Notes: generated by a model from the letters alone, not told the origin. Counted from the stretch's first letter, positions 1 to 9,931 are shown. The stretch is DNA of 64,000 nt from Butyrivibrio sp. (GCA_015056575.1 SVGA01000016.1:20073-84072); one strand, 5' to 3'. Numbers and translations are program-made.

Positions 1-1
1 C

Positions 2-262
2 GCCAAGGGACTTTCCTTGATGCCGGAGACCATTGAACTTGCAATTGATGGCTCTTTTCCTGGGAAAAGAAACAGCTGCGAAAAGACAGGTTTAGGCCAC
101 GAGGATAAGGGGCTTGGCGATTTGCCAATGAAAGTGGCCTGTTTAAAAGCGAGCGCGGAGGAGCCGGACTGCAGCGGACTTACACTTACCGTATTTGCTG
201 TTGAAGGATACAGACTATGTGTCTGTTCGGAATACAAGGAGTTTGACTACCATGAAGAATAA
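2..262 (+). CDS. C-terminal part of an unidentified protein (cut by window edge)
   Basis: The frame is open from the first base of the window to a TAA at 260-262, so this is probably the last 86 codons of a gene that starts outside. I do not recognise the family. The visible part is soluble, with several cysteines and an acidic end (FDYHEE). Its stop codon lies inside the first codons of the next gene (ATG at 252), a 4-codon overlap typical of translational coupling, which supports it being real and co-transcribed with ybaK. No domain can be assigned from this fragment. Confidence 0.5.
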   Translation, partial: AKGLSLMPETIELAIDGSFPGKRNSCEKTGLGHEDKGLGDLPMKVACLKASAEEPDCSGLTLTVFAVEGYRLCVCSEYKEFDYHEE

Positions 263-728
263 AACAGAGAAGACAAATGTGATGAGAGTGCTGGACAGCC
301 TGAAAGTGGCTTACACCGGCCACGAATATGAGGCGGACTCAACCCTTACCGGCGAGCAGATTGCCGGAATACTTGGAGAGGATGTGGCAAGCGTGTTCAA
401 AACCCTGGTGACCAGGGGCAAGAGCGGGCAGTACTATGTGTTTGTTATCCCTGTGGCAGAGGAACTGCACCTTAAGAAAGCTGCTTCTGTTGTGGGGGAG
501 AAGTCTGTTGAGATGATAAAGCAAAAAGAGCTGCTTCCTTTAACCGGCTATGTTCATGGCGGATGCTCGCCAATCGGCATGAAAAAGAAGTTTCCCACAT
601 ATATTCATGAGACTGCATCCGGCCTTGAGAAGATGTATGTAAGCGGAGGCAAGGTGGGCATGCAGATAGAGCTTGCGCCCTCCGATCTGATGCAGGCTGC
701 AGCCTGTAAATTAGCGGATCTGGTGTGA
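252..728 (+). CDS. ybaK: YbaK/EbsC-type aminoacyl-tRNA deacylase (Cys-tRNA(Pro) editing)
   Basis: A 158-residue YbaK-family protein. Members hydrolyse mischarged Cys-tRNA(Pro) in trans in the cytoplasm. Typical elements are TNVMRVLDSLKVAYTGHEY at the N-terminus, GEQIAGILGEDVASVFKTLV, the EELHLKKAA stretch with the usual catalytic-loop lysine, and GYVHGGCSPIGMKKKFPTYI near the centre, which is strongly conserved in the family. Length matches the family. I chose ATG 252 because AAGGAG lies at 236-241, about ten bases before it, and because upstream in-frame codons belong to the overlapping preceding gene. The product is confident; the exact tRNA specificity is inferred from the family. Confidence 0.93.
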   Translation: MKNKTEKTNVMRVLDSLKVAYTGHEYEADSTLTGEQIAGILGEDVASVFKTLVTRGKSGQYYVFVIPVAEELHLKKAASVVGEKSVEMIKQKELLPLTGYVHGGCSPIGMKKKFPTYIHETASGLEKMYVSGGKVGMQIELAPSDLMQAAACKLADLV

Positions 729-760
729 ATTTTAGCGAAATATAAAATCTTTCTAAAGCC

Positions 761-789
761 TTTAAAACAACCACAATATGATGTATAAT
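761..789 (+). promoter_or_regulatory. Sigma-A-type promoter for the BspA-like gene
   Basis: A perfect TATAAT at 784-789 with a weak -35 (TTTAAA, 761-766) at 17 bp spacing. It lies 67 bases upstream of the chosen start at 857, in the only gap between ybaK and the large surface-protein gene. Confidence 0.55.
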
Positions 790-856
790 ATTGGCAAAAT
801 ATACCATATATTTTGTGTATGAAATATCGTTTGTTAGTTTTAGAGGAGGAGTGAAA

Positions 857-3800
857 GTGCATATTAAGAGATTATTAGCTGTCTTTCTTAGTGCAGCGAT
901 GTTCATTACATCAGGATTTTCCACTTATGCAGTAGCTGATACGGAATTTGCCGTTGAGGCGTCCACCGAGGTATCTTCAGAGGAAACGGATGAAGCTGCC
1001 GGCGAAGCATCTTTGGAGGAGCAGAAGGAAGAAAAAGCGTCAGGCGAAGCAACCCCGGAGAAACAGAAGGAAGAGATGCAGGAAGAGACACCTGCCGCAG
1101 CTTCCGAAGAAGATACCGAAGAGAAAAATGAGGAGGCTGCAGCCGAGGAAACAACCACGGAAGCAGAGGTTCCTGATGGGGAGAAGGATGCATCCGATGA
1201 TGCATCATCAGAAGGCACATCAGACGAGAATTCAGAAAAAGCAGGAGAGACCGAAGAGGTCGAAGAGGCCGGATCTGAAGAAGCTGGATCTGAAGAAGCT
1301 GATGTAGCATCTACAGAAGATTCCATCGAAGAAGAACTTATAATTGAAGAGGATAAGGTTGATCTGGTTGGCGGTAATTACACCAATAAATCGCCATTCC
1401 TTGATACCGAAAACGGTGTTCTGAAGATCAAGGACGGATATACCAAAAACGATTTTTCGGCTACAGTATATATACCAAAAGAGACTACTTTAATTCCTGC
1501 AGGAATATTTGACAGTGATAATTCCCAGGCGAAGTTCATCAAATTCCAGAACAGAGATACCGAAGATACTATTACAATAGCATCACATGCCTTCGAAGGA
1601 AGTTTGATAGAAACGATAGAACTTTGCGATAAGGTAACCGTTATTGAAGAAGCTGCATTCAGAGACGCATCTTCTCTTACAAAAGTTACAGGGCTTGATC
1701 ATGTAGAGGCTATTCCCAATGATGCATTCAGCGGAACGGCACTTGTAAGTGTTTCCGGTGCCAAGGTAAAGACAGTTGGTGATCGTGCATTCTCGGGATG
1801 CTCAAGCCTTAGAAGTGTATCTTTCCCAAGTCTTGTTTCTATTGGCAAAACGGCATTCAATAACTGTTCTTCACTTGATTCCAGTTTTGTATTTGCTGAT
1901 TCTCTTGTAAGCATCGGATCAAATGCATTTAATGGATGTAATCTGACTACTTTGGATCTGACCAATATCACAGCAGAAACCTTAACTTTCGGAACGCAGG
2001 CATTTGAGGGAAATAAGAACCTGACTACAGTTAAGCTTCCAAACGGAGTTAAGACAATACCTACGCGTCTTTTCTACGGATGTTCAAGCCTTTATTCTGT
2101 GTCAATCGGACTTGGTGTTGAGAAGATAGATTCATTTGCTTTTGGAAATTGTGCTTCTCTTAAGAATGTTGTTACTCAGAACGTGACGAACTTTGTTGAT
2201 AAATCCTTTGCCGGATGTAATGCTCTTGAGACTGTAGTAATAAAATATATGAATCCGCTATCTGGAGATTCAGCCGGTATTTTTATCGGAGAAGAAGCAT
2301 TTCCGGCAAAACCCACACTCACATTGAAGGGTTATGATGGTGATGTAAAGACATATGCTCAGAAAAGAGGATATAAGTTCGAAACTCTTTTCCCGGCTCA
2401 CTCGGTAAAGATAGCAGATTACGATACTTCCAAGGTTACAATTAACAGAAGTACAGAACTGGCAAATAGCGGAGATACCGTACAGATTTCAGTCACACCT
2501 AAGGAAGGCTATGTCCTTAAAAATATAGTTGTCAGCGGAGATGATGATACAACAGATATTAGTCTTGTAAAGATAGATGGTGCAACCCAGATTTTTGAGT
2601 TTTTAATGCCTAATGCCAATGTTAAGGTAGAGGCTACTATGGCTGCACAAAAGGAAGCTGTTTCAGGTGAACTTGGTCATATGATGAAGCCTGTTGATGG
2701 ATACACCTGTGACCCCGGCGATGATGACAGGTCATATGTTTTTGACAAGGCAGGAAGAAGGGCACAACTGGTAATAAAGGTGGCAAAGCAGGAAAGCGCA
2801 AGCTGGCTTTGGAATTTCAGCAGTTCGGATACCAGTAAAGTGGTAGTGAACAGTGAAGGTATCATCAGAGCTGTAAAAGCCGGCAGTGCCAAGATTACTG
2901 CTACAGCCAAGTCTGACGATAGTAAAAAGGTTACGATCACAGTATCGGTTCTTGCATCTACTAAGATCAGAGCGCTGGAATGGAATATTAATACTCCCAA
3001 AGATGCGATAAGAGAAGCGGATGTAACAATTGACGGAAAAGCTGTCCCTGTTTACGTATTTGATAAGTCGGTACTAGATTCCGGCTCGGTTAAATTCAAA
3101 GCTGAAATAAAGGCATTCCCAGAAGGCGACGACTCCGGAAGAAGCCTGATGGCTGTTACAAACTGGAAGAGTGTTGATACTTCAATTGCCACTGTTGCTT
3201 CTGCAAAGTCGGACACGAATGCAAATACAATTACTTTGAAGAAGGGCGCAGTAGGAGAAACAATGATCACTGTCTCTGTAACCAATGAAGGTGAGAAGAC
3301 TGCTGCAGATATCAGAAACTGTATTATTAAAGTAATTGATACAACTCCCAGACTTGAGAACGGAAAGATAACCGTTAACAGTCTTTCTACAGTAGGAACT
3401 CAGCTCGACATAGTTACCGTTTATGGAGCAGAGATAGCATCAGAGCTGACATTTGTTTACAGAAGCACAGATAAAAATAAGGTTACTACTGAGACTTACT
3501 GCATGGATCTGAATATTGAAGAGAATGACGGCAAGTTCTATGCGGTAAATGCGGCTCCCGGAAATGCTTTCACAGCAACATATAAGGGCAAGAATCAGTT
3601 GTATATCAAGGGACGTTATGAGAATGGCAGCAGTAAGTTCTATATTCCTGTTCCCGAACTTACAGTAGTAAAGACAATGCCTAATCCTACGATAAAGACT
3701 TCCGGCAAGATAAATCTTTTCTACAATAACGATGCGGATCCTTCAGAATGCGGTGAGTTCAAGATTACTCAGAATGTAAAGAATGTAGCTACAAATATTG

Positions 3801-5782
3801 ATCTTATCTGCAATGAGAAATATAAGAATCCAAATTATACAGGTGATGATAAGTTTGCCAATAATTTCGAGATCGAAAGAGTAGATGACCAGAACTACAC
3901 TATTACAAGAACTGAGAATCCTATGGCCAAGGACAATGGCAAAGATGTGGTTTCGGGGTATCTGAAAATTACCTATGATGGTTACACTACTCCGGTATAT
4001 AAGCCGATCAAGGTGGCTACTTATAATTCAGCTCCTCAATATGTGCTGTCTATGTCTAAAGCTACAGCTAATATAAATTCTTCAGATCAGGTCTATAGGA
4101 TCAAGCTTCTTGATAAGAAGACCAAAAAGGAAGTTCCGGAGCTTCTTTCTAATCTGGATACGGATAAGGTTGACGGCAATTACAAGGGACTGAGGTTTGA
4201 TGCCGCTACAGTTGATGCCGGAGTGTTTGAGGATATTGAGGATGAAGGTGTAATCAACGAGGCAAAAGATAATAACTATATTCCTCTTACAGTAATAGGT
4301 AAGCCTAAGGCTTGCAAAGCAACATTTTTTGTAAAGCTTAAGAGTTGGGATCAACCTCAGAAGTTTACATTTACTTTGAAGACAACAAGCTCCCTTCCTG
4401 CTGTAAAGATGGATGCTTCTACTGTTACATTGAATAAATCCTATAAGAGCAGGACAGCAACAATTACGTTCAGCGATAATCAGGATGAGGCAAAGATAAC
4501 AATGCTGTCAAAGCCTGAGTATACAGGTAATAAAAAATATGCAGAAGGCGCTGCTGCTCTTGCAAACCTTATGAGTGTGGGAGAAGACAAGGTCACTGTG
4601 AAGCTTCCGGAGAATGTAAGTGAGATTGCGGAGACAACCTATACTTTCAGAACATATCCTACAGTTAGCTATGAGAACTCGGGACGCAGCATTAAGCTCA
4701 CAAAACCTGTTACATTTAAGGTGACGGTTGTTAAAAAGACTCCTTCGATCAAGCTCAAGAACGGTACATTTACGTTCAACGATGAGTATGCAGGAGTTGA
4801 GACGGTGTCCACAGCCTACACGATAGGAAACCTTCCCACAGGCCAGTCTGGTTCGGTAGATGCTAATAATGCAGAACTTAAGCCTGTCGGAAATGCTCCT
4901 GATGATCTTATACAGTATTACAATTTTGATGATGGAATATTGGATATTACTCTTTCAGATATTGCGGATGCTTATGTAGGTAAGTCATTTAAATACAATA
5001 TTACAGGTCTAAAGGTTGAGTCAGGAGATGATGAGGAGGTTGTTCCTGACTTCAAGATAACTGTAAAGATCAGGAAAGCTCAGGCCTCTGTCAAGATCAA
5101 GGCTACAGGTTCCATAAATCCTGTTGACGCTACATCTAATATACTTGCTACAGCTACAGTATCCAATGTTGTAAGTGAGGTTGCTACGGTAAGCATTAAG
5201 GAGAAGGATGCTAACGGCGTTTATTATAAAGATGAAGACAAAAAACCGTATTCCAAGCACTTCTATCTTAAGCCTGTAGAAGGACATCCTGAACAGGTGC
5301 GCATCATGATGAAGACCGGTCTTTCAGATGATGAGAAGGTCAAGCAGGGCAAGAAGTATAACATCACTTTGGATTATGAACTGGAAGCCGGTGGAAAGGC
5401 TATTCCTGTATATTACACGGTTACACCCAAACAGATTATTCCTAACATAAAGGTTGGAGCTTCTGAAGCCACCATATATGCAGGACAGTCAGAGAGAATA
5501 TTTGTTACCACGGTGGAAACAGTTCCGGGTAAGACTGCTGCAACTACGGTAAATGCAGTTCTTGAAAATGTGACTTTTGCTAACGGAACAGATGCTTCCC
5601 TCAAAAAAGCATTTAGCGTAACATATGATCCATCTACAAAGAAGATGACAGTTACACTGGTTAATCCATCAGCTATTGTGATGAACAAGACTTATACACT
5701 GAATCTTGTTACAGAATATATAAATCAAGCTGGTGGCTCAACAGCCAATAAGTTCGCCATCAAGGTGACAGTTAAGAAGTAA
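857..5782 (+). CDS. Large secreted BspA-like leucine-rich-repeat / Ig-like surface protein
   Basis: A 1641-residue exported protein. An N-terminal signal peptide (MHIKRLLAVFLSAAMF..., cleaved near TYAVA) is followed by a Glu/Ala/Ser-rich low-complexity linker (about residues 34-170). Next comes a BspA-type LRR_5 block (about 210-480) with repeats such as GDRAFSGCSSLRSVSFPSL, then a bacterial Ig-like Big_2 domain (about 645-705; SGIIRAVKAG-type signature), then about 900 residues of beta-rich repeats I cannot assign. No LPXTG sorting motif is visible at the end (KFAIKVTVKK), so anchoring is unclear. GTG 857 is preferred because AGGAGGA (844-850) sits six bases upstream; GTG 851 would touch the ribosome site. 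A surface adhesion or polysaccharide-binding role is inference from BspA relatives. Confidence 0.85.
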   Translation: MHIKRLLAVFLSAAMFITSGFSTYAVADTEFAVEASTEVSSEETDEAAGEASLEEQKEEKASGEATPEKQKEEMQEETPAAASEEDTEEKNEEAAAEETTTEAEVPDGEKDASDDASSEGTSDENSEKAGETEEVEEAGSEEAGSEEADVASTEDSIEEELIIEEDKVDLVGGNYTNKSPFLDTENGVLKIKDGYTKNDFSATVYIPKETTLIPAGIFDSDNSQAKFIKFQNRDTEDTITIASHAFEGSLIETIELCDKVTVIEEAAFRDASSLTKVTGLDHVEAIPNDAFSGTALVSVSGAKVKTVGDRAFSGCSSLRSVSFPSLVSIGKTAFNNCSSLDSSFVFADSLVSIGSNAFNGCNLTTLDLTNITAETLTFGTQAFEGNKNLTTVKLPNGVKTIPTRLFYGCSSLYSVSIGLGVEKIDSFAFGNCASLKNVVTQNVTNFVDKSFAGCNALETVVIKYMNPLSGDSAGIFIGEEAFPAKPTLTLKGYDGDVKTYAQKRGYKFETLFPAHSVKIADYDTSKVTINRSTELANSGDTVQISVTPKEGYVLKNIVVSGDDDTTDISLVKIDGATQIFEFLMPNANVKVEATMAAQKEAVSGELGHMMKPVDGYTCDPGDDDRSYVFDKAGRRAQLVIKVAKQESASWLWNFSSSDTSKVVVNSEGIIRAVKAGSAKITATAKSDDSKKVTITVSVLASTKIRALEWNINTPKDAIREADVTIDGKAVPVYVFDKSVLDSGSVKFKAEIKAFPEGDDSGRSLMAVTNWKSVDTSIATVASAKSDTNANTITLKKGAVGETMITVSVTNEGEKTAADIRNCIIKVIDTTPRLENGKITVNSLSTVGTQLDIVTVYGAEIASELTFVYRSTDKNKVTTETYCMDLNIEENDGKFYAVNAAPGNAFTATYKGKNQLYIKGRYENGSSKFYIPVPELTVVKTMPNPTIKTSGKINLFYNNDADPSECGEFKITQNVKNVATNIDLICNEKYKNPNYTGDDKFANNFEIERVDDQNYTITRTENPMAKDNGKDVVSGYLKITYDGYTTPVYKPIKVATYNSAPQYVLSMSKATANINSSDQVYRIKLLDKKTKKEVPELLSNLDTDKVDGNYKGLRFDAATVDAGVFEDIEDEGVINEAKDNNYIPLTVIGKPKACKATFFVKLKSWDQPQKFTFTLKTTSSLPAVKMDASTVTLNKSYKSRTATITFSDNQDEAKITMLSKPEYTGNKKYAEGAAALANLMSVGEDKVTVKLPENVSEIAETTYTFRTYPTVSYENSGRSIKLTKPVTFKVTVVKKTPSIKLKNGTFTFNDEYAGVETVSTAYTIGNLPTGQSGSVDANNAELKPVGNAPDDLIQYYNFDDGILDITLSDIADAYVGKSFKYNITGLKVESGDDEEVVPDFKITVKIRKAQASVKIKATGSINPVDATSNILATATVSNVVSEVATVSIKEKDANGVYYKDEDKKPYSKHFYLKPVEGHPEQVRIMMKTGLSDDEKVKQGKKYNITLDYELEAGGKAIPVYYTVTPKQIIPNIKVGASEATIYAGQSERIFVTTVETVPGKTAATTVNAVLENVTFANGTDASLKKAFSVTYDPSTKKMTVTLVNPSAIVMNKTYTLNLVTEYINQAGGSTANKFAIKVTVKK

Positions 5783-5807
5783 AAGCCTATAATAGAATCA
5801 AGATCGA

Positions 5808-5840
5808 ATCCCTCGCGGAGCGCATCCGCGGGGGATTTTT
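5808..5840 (+). terminator. Intrinsic terminator after the BspA-like gene
   Basis: A 12-bp stem (5808-5819 with 5825-5836, one G-T pair) with a five-base loop runs into TTTTT at 5836-5840, 25 bases after the stop codon. Confidence 0.9.
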
Positions 5841-5874
5841 ATCTATCGGAGAATAACTCTTAGGAGAAGAACTT

Positions 5875-6084
5875 ATGGGTGACTTTTTAAAAGAGCTTAT
5901 GGCTGATGATATTAAAGAAGCTGAACTTAGAGGTGAAAAACGTGGCGAAAAACGTGGGGCAGACAAGATGCTCATAGAGCTGGTTCACGATGGAGTGCTG
6001 GACATAAACGTTGCCGCTAAGAGGGCCAAGAAGAGCATGAAGAAATTCAGGGAAGAGCTGGAGATGGCATATCCCACAAAGTAA
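5875..6084 (+). CDS. Small basic protein resembling the C-terminal tail of Rpn-family nucleases
   Basis: A 69-residue protein with AGGAG at 5862-5866, eight bases before the ATG. It contains a charged repeat (RGEKRGEKRGADK) followed by a short helical segment (IELVHDGVLDINVAAKRAKKS). This arrangement is the usual C-terminal tail of the Rpn / PD-(D/E)XK 'recombination-promoting nuclease' proteins common in Lachnospiraceae. The nuclease domain itself is absent, and no remnant is visible upstream, where a terminator lies. It is either a relic of such a gene or a stand-alone small protein. Function unknown. Confidence 0.6.
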   Translation: MGDFLKELMADDIKEAELRGEKRGEKRGADKMLIELVHDGVLDINVAAKRAKKSMKKFREELEMAYPTK

Positions 6085-6157
6085 AGTGTTATGGAAAACG
6101 TCAACATCGTTTGCCGCTTTCTGCAGTATGGTTATATCAGGCAACAAGGAGGGCATT

Positions 6158-8419
6158 ATGAAAAAGAGACTGATAGCATTACTTCTTACTGTGTCCATGG
6201 TGGCGGCAGGCTGCGGAGCAGCCGGAACGGGCACAGGAAGCGAGGGTACAGACGATACGGATAAGGCACAGGTGCAGCAGGAGCAGCCTGACGCAGACCC
6301 GGCGGCAGATAGTCAGGAGACAACAGCTTCTGCGGCCACAACCACCAACGCGGTCAAAACATCGCTTCTTGGTGATGCGGAGGAAATCTACTACAACGAG
6401 CTTCTTAAGCCTTGCGTAGAGCCCTATACCATAGCGGATGACTTTTCAAACGTGGTCTACGCGGATCGCTTTGCCAACTGGTTCGAGCCGGAATATGACA
6501 GCGAGTACAACAACACCGCACTGCTACGTGAGGCACTTATAAAGAACGGCTTTGCAGTTGACGGAAGCTACGGTAACAGTGAGTTTTTCGATGTGTATGA
6601 GGACAACAGATACCTGAAGTTCCCAAGTTTTGTCACTGTTGATTCCCTAATGCACACCTACCATCTTTACTTTGCATATCTTATGAAGAAGACAGAGACC
6701 AACTATCTCTCATCCACATTGAAGGATCTGGGAAAAGAGATGATGGAGGCCTCCGCTGCACAGGCTGTAGCCCTTAACGGCAGTGACTTTGCGGATGCGG
6801 CCAAGAGAAATGTGGCATTCTTCTACGTAGGCAGCAAGCTCCTTGATGACAGTGTCACATTCCCTGAGATAGCTGCGGATGCACAGGCTGCAGCAGAGCA
6901 GGAGATAAGTAAGATCAGTGCCGCAGAGGGTATCGATACGTGCTTCCTTACCGGCCTCAATGAAGATTATACCCAGTACAAGCCAAGAGGTTACTACGAA
7001 GGAACAGAGCTTGAACCGTATTTCAGAGCGATGATGTGGTATGGGCGAATTCCCTTCGCCCTGGACAGTAAGGAAGCTGTAAAGAGTGCAATCCTTATGT
7101 CCATGGCCCTTAATGAGGGGAGCCTTAATAAGTGGGAGAGTATCTATAGCATCACTGCCTTTTTTGCAGGAAACAGCGATGATCCCGGCTACGGAGAGTT
7201 CGCTCCCATTCTTGAAAAGGCCTATGGCAGGATGCCCTCCGCAGATGACCTTACATCCAATAAGGATGCACTTTCCAAGGTGGTTGAGCTTGCCGGAACT
7301 ATAAGTGCTCCCAGGATTAATTCCATCCCCGTTATGGAGGGGGAAGATCCCGTGATACCTTCCTTCAGGTTCATGGGCCAGCGTTTCACCATTGATGCTG
7401 CGATCATGCAGAGGCTGATCTACAGTGCCGTTGAAGAAAATTCTGCCGGGGACAGAAGATATCTGCCCGACACACTGGATACAATGGCAGCTCTTGGTTC
7501 TGACACAGCAATGGCACTTCTGGAAGAGCAGGGAGCCACAGATTTCAAGAATTATACAGAGAACATGAATGAGCTTAAAGAGCTGTATAACACCGCCACC
7601 TCTGCAGACTGGAATGCCAGTCTCTATGCGGGATGGCTCAATACATTAAGACCTCTTTTCGAAGAAAAGGGCGAGGGCTATCCTTCCTTTATGCAGTCCA
7701 AGGAGTGGACCAAGAAGGATATGGAGACCTTTGCGGGTTCATATGCAGAACTCAAGCATGACACCATTCTCTACGCCAAGCAGGTCATGGCCGAAATGGG
7801 CGGTGGTGAGGACGAGGAAATCCTTGATGAAAGAGGATATGTTGAGCCCGAACCGGTGGTTTACAGCAGATTCCTTTTCCTTTCCAATAAGACAAGGGAA
7901 GGACTTGACTCTTACGGAATGCTTGAAGAGAGCGCAAGAGAGGATCTTACAAAACTGTCCACCATGGCGAAGACTCTTTTGACCATATCCGAAAAAGAGC
8001 TGGTGAACGAAGCCCTGACTGAGGAAGAATATGAATTCATAAAGGATTACGGCGGAGATCTGGAACACTTCTGGTACGAGGTAAACAGGGAGTACGGCGA
8101 TATAGTGTACAGCTATGAAGCACCCTGCCCTGTGATTGCGGATATAGCAACAGATCCCAACGGCTCAGTGCTGGAAGTTGGAACCGGTGAAGCCCAGAAC
8201 ATGTTCGTGGTGTTCCCCATTGATGGCGAGCTCCACATTGCAAGAGGAAGCGTTTACAGCTTTTATCAGTTTGTGCAGCCCATCAACGAGAGGCTGACGG
8301 ATACCGAGTGGAGAGATCGCCTTGCAGGCGGTTATATTAATGATGACTGGCAATGGGTTGAGATTGACGACAAGCCCGTTCAGCCGGAATGGACTTTGAG
8401 CTACAGGTATAAAAACTGA
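6158..8419 (+). CDS. DUF3160-family lipoprotein
   Basis: A 753-residue predicted lipoprotein. A signal peptide ends in a lipobox with Cys19 (VAAGCGAAG), followed by a Thr/Gln/Ala-rich linker. The rest matches my recollection of DUF3160, with long aromatic stretches such as MMWYGRIPFAL and EHFWYEVNREYGDIVYSYEA. The biochemical function of this family is not known to me. ATG 6158 is chosen because AAGGAGGG (6146-6153) is well placed and because the lipoprotein signal begins there. Its TGA overlaps the next ATG by one base (TGATG), so it is translationally coupled to the CapA-like gene. This suggests both act at the cell surface in one process. Confidence 0.8.
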   Translation: MKKRLIALLLTVSMVAAGCGAAGTGTGSEGTDDTDKAQVQQEQPDADPAADSQETTASAATTTNAVKTSLLGDAEEIYYNELLKPCVEPYTIADDFSNVVYADRFANWFEPEYDSEYNNTALLREALIKNGFAVDGSYGNSEFFDVYEDNRYLKFPSFVTVDSLMHTYHLYFAYLMKKTETNYLSSTLKDLGKEMMEASAAQAVALNGSDFADAAKRNVAFFYVGSKLLDDSVTFPEIAADAQAAAEQEISKISAAEGIDTCFLTGLNEDYTQYKPRGYYEGTELEPYFRAMMWYGRIPFALDSKEAVKSAILMSMALNEGSLNKWESIYSITAFFAGNSDDPGYGEFAPILEKAYGRMPSADDLTSNKDALSKVVELAGTISAPRINSIPVMEGEDPVIPSFRFMGQRFTIDAAIMQRLIYSAVEENSAGDRRYLPDTLDTMAALGSDTAMALLEEQGATDFKNYTENMNELKELYNTATSADWNASLYAGWLNTLRPLFEEKGEGYPSFMQSKEWTKKDMETFAGSYAELKHDTILYAKQVMAEMGGGEDEEILDERGYVEPEPVVYSRFLFLSNKTREGLDSYGMLEESAREDLTKLSTMAKTLLTISEKELVNEALTEEEYEFIKDYGGDLEHFWYEVNREYGDIVYSYEAPCPVIADIATDPNGSVLEVGTGEAQNMFVVFPIDGELHIARGSVYSFYQFVQPINERLTDTEWRDRLAGGYINDDWQWVEIDDKPVQPEWTLSYRYKN

Positions 8420-9849
8420 TGAGAACCATTTTGGGAAAAAAAAGAAATATACTTTGGCTGCTGCTGTTATTAACGGCGGCAGCCTTTTGTGCTGTGTATT
8501 TTTTTGTATTTCTCAAAGTCCCCATGGGAGTGGCCTGGCAGCAAAAGGAGCAGGAAATCTATGGCGGAACCCTGGAGCTTAAGGGCAAAAAGATGGTCCT
8601 TAGGGACGGCGGCAAGGAACCAAAATGGCAAACGAAAAAGAGCTGGCTGGTTCAGGATTTTCTGGTGTCGGATCTTGACGGCGATGAAGACCGGGAGCTT
8701 ATCCTTCTTGTATGGAAAAGAGGCCGCTTTGGCCCTGAGATGCCCTTCTGGGTAAAGGCCGATGAAAAGAGCTATTCACAGCATATTTTCATCTATGACA
8801 TCACCGAGGACCTTCAGGTAAAAGAGAAGTGGCTGGCCTCGGAGATCGGGCCGCAGGTTAAGCGTTTCAAGCTCATGGAGAAGAATCCTGCGATAATCCT
8901 TACCGAGGAAAACAGCGGCAGGTGCAGTCTCTGGAGGTGGGAATCCTGGGGGCTTAAGAACATGGACAATTCTGTCAGCCTCGTGGCCTTTGGCGACAAC
9001 ATCATCCACGACAGAATCCTTGACTACGGCCTTCGCACAAAGGCAGGAGATTTTTCTTTTCTGTATGAACCGTTCCTTGAGGATATCAAGGGAGCGGACA
9101 TAGCGGCTCTCAATGCCGAAACTCCACTGGTGGACAAGGCTTCCGCCTACGGAGGCTACCCATCCTTCGGTTCCCCCATCGAAGTGGGAGAAGCCATAGC
9201 AGATGCCGGCTTTGATGTGGTGGCATGTGCCAACAATCACTGTCTGGATCGGGGCATATACGGCATCGACGTCACAGAGTCTTTTTACAGAAAAAAAGGG
9301 CTCACATGGCTGGGGATACGCTCCCCCTACGATTCCATGGCAGAGGAGGAAAAGACTTTTTCCAAAAACGGCATGACTTTTGCTCTTTTTAATTACACAT
9401 ATGGTACAAATGAGCTTGACGGGAATGACAAATTCCCCGGGATCGTGGACTGTCTTCCACGGGATGAAGAAGGGGAAAAAGAGCTGACGAATACCCTTAA
9501 GAAGGCGAAAAATACCGCCGATATAGTGATTGTATTCGTACACTGGGGCGAAGAGTACAGCACGGATGTGAGCCCGCAGCAGGAGCATTTTGCCGGGCTT
9601 TTTGCCCAAGCGGGAGTTGATGTGGTTATCGGAAGTCATCCTCATGTTCTGCAGCAGCAACGGGTGCTAAAGCGCCCGGATGGCGGAGAAACCATAGTTT
9701 ACTATTCTCTCGGAAATTTCAGAGCGGATCAGGGAAAAGAGGAATCTACCGAGGTGGGCGGTGAAGCACGGATCGTTTTTGAGCATTGCTATGACGGCGT
9801 AAGGATTTCATCCCATGATCTTAAAAAGATCAACTCTTATTGGAAATAA
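8419..9849 (+). CDS. CapA-family (poly-gamma-glutamate synthesis type) membrane-anchored protein
   Basis: A 476-residue protein with an N-terminal membrane anchor (about residues 9-32), a ~150-residue extracytoplasmic segment unique to this protein, and a C-terminal CapA/PGA_cap metallophosphatase-like domain. Visible family motifs are VSLVAFGDNIIHDRIL, ADIAALNAETPL, VVACANNHCLDRG, VFVHWGEEY and VVIGSHPHVLQ, whose Asp/Asn/His residues are the expected metal ligands. CapA proteins act in capsule or polyglutamate export or anchoring, but no capB/capC partners are present here, so that role is unproven. It starts on the last base of the DUF3160 gene and has no ribosome site of its own. A 132-base gap and a new promoter follow. 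Confidence 0.85.
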   Translation: MRTILGKKRNILWLLLLLTAAAFCAVYFFVFLKVPMGVAWQQKEQEIYGGTLELKGKKMVLRDGGKEPKWQTKKSWLVQDFLVSDLDGDEDRELILLVWKRGRFGPEMPFWVKADEKSYSQHIFIYDITEDLQVKEKWLASEIGPQVKRFKLMEKNPAIILTEENSGRCSLWRWESWGLKNMDNSVSLVAFGDNIIHDRILDYGLRTKAGDFSFLYEPFLEDIKGADIAALNAETPLVDKASAYGGYPSFGSPIEVGEAIADAGFDVVACANNHCLDRGIYGIDVTESFYRKKGLTWLGIRSPYDSMAEEEKTFSKNGMTFALFNYTYGTNELDGNDKFPGIVDCLPRDEEGEKELTNTLKKAKNTADIVIVFVHWGEEYSTDVSPQQEHFAGLFAQAGVDVVIGSHPHVLQQQRVLKRPDGGETIVYYSLGNFRADQGKEESTEVGGEARIVFEHCYDGVRISSHDLKKINSYWK

Positions 9850-9931
9850 AGTTTCCGGTCATGAATATAAAAAATGTATTAAATATGCGAATTCAGGCGC
9901 TTTTCCTCTTTTTGGGAGAGGCATTGAAGCT

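Noticed and set aside
925..1326. Overlapping Ser- or Arg-rich ORFs opposite the acidic linker of the BspA-like gene
   Set aside because: Low-complexity GAG/GAA codons give long open frames on the other strand; similar shadows occur at 10029-10393.
8776..9660. 294-codon minus-strand ORF within the CapA-like gene
   Set aside because: It is antisense to a clear CapA domain, lacks a ribosome site and matches no family.
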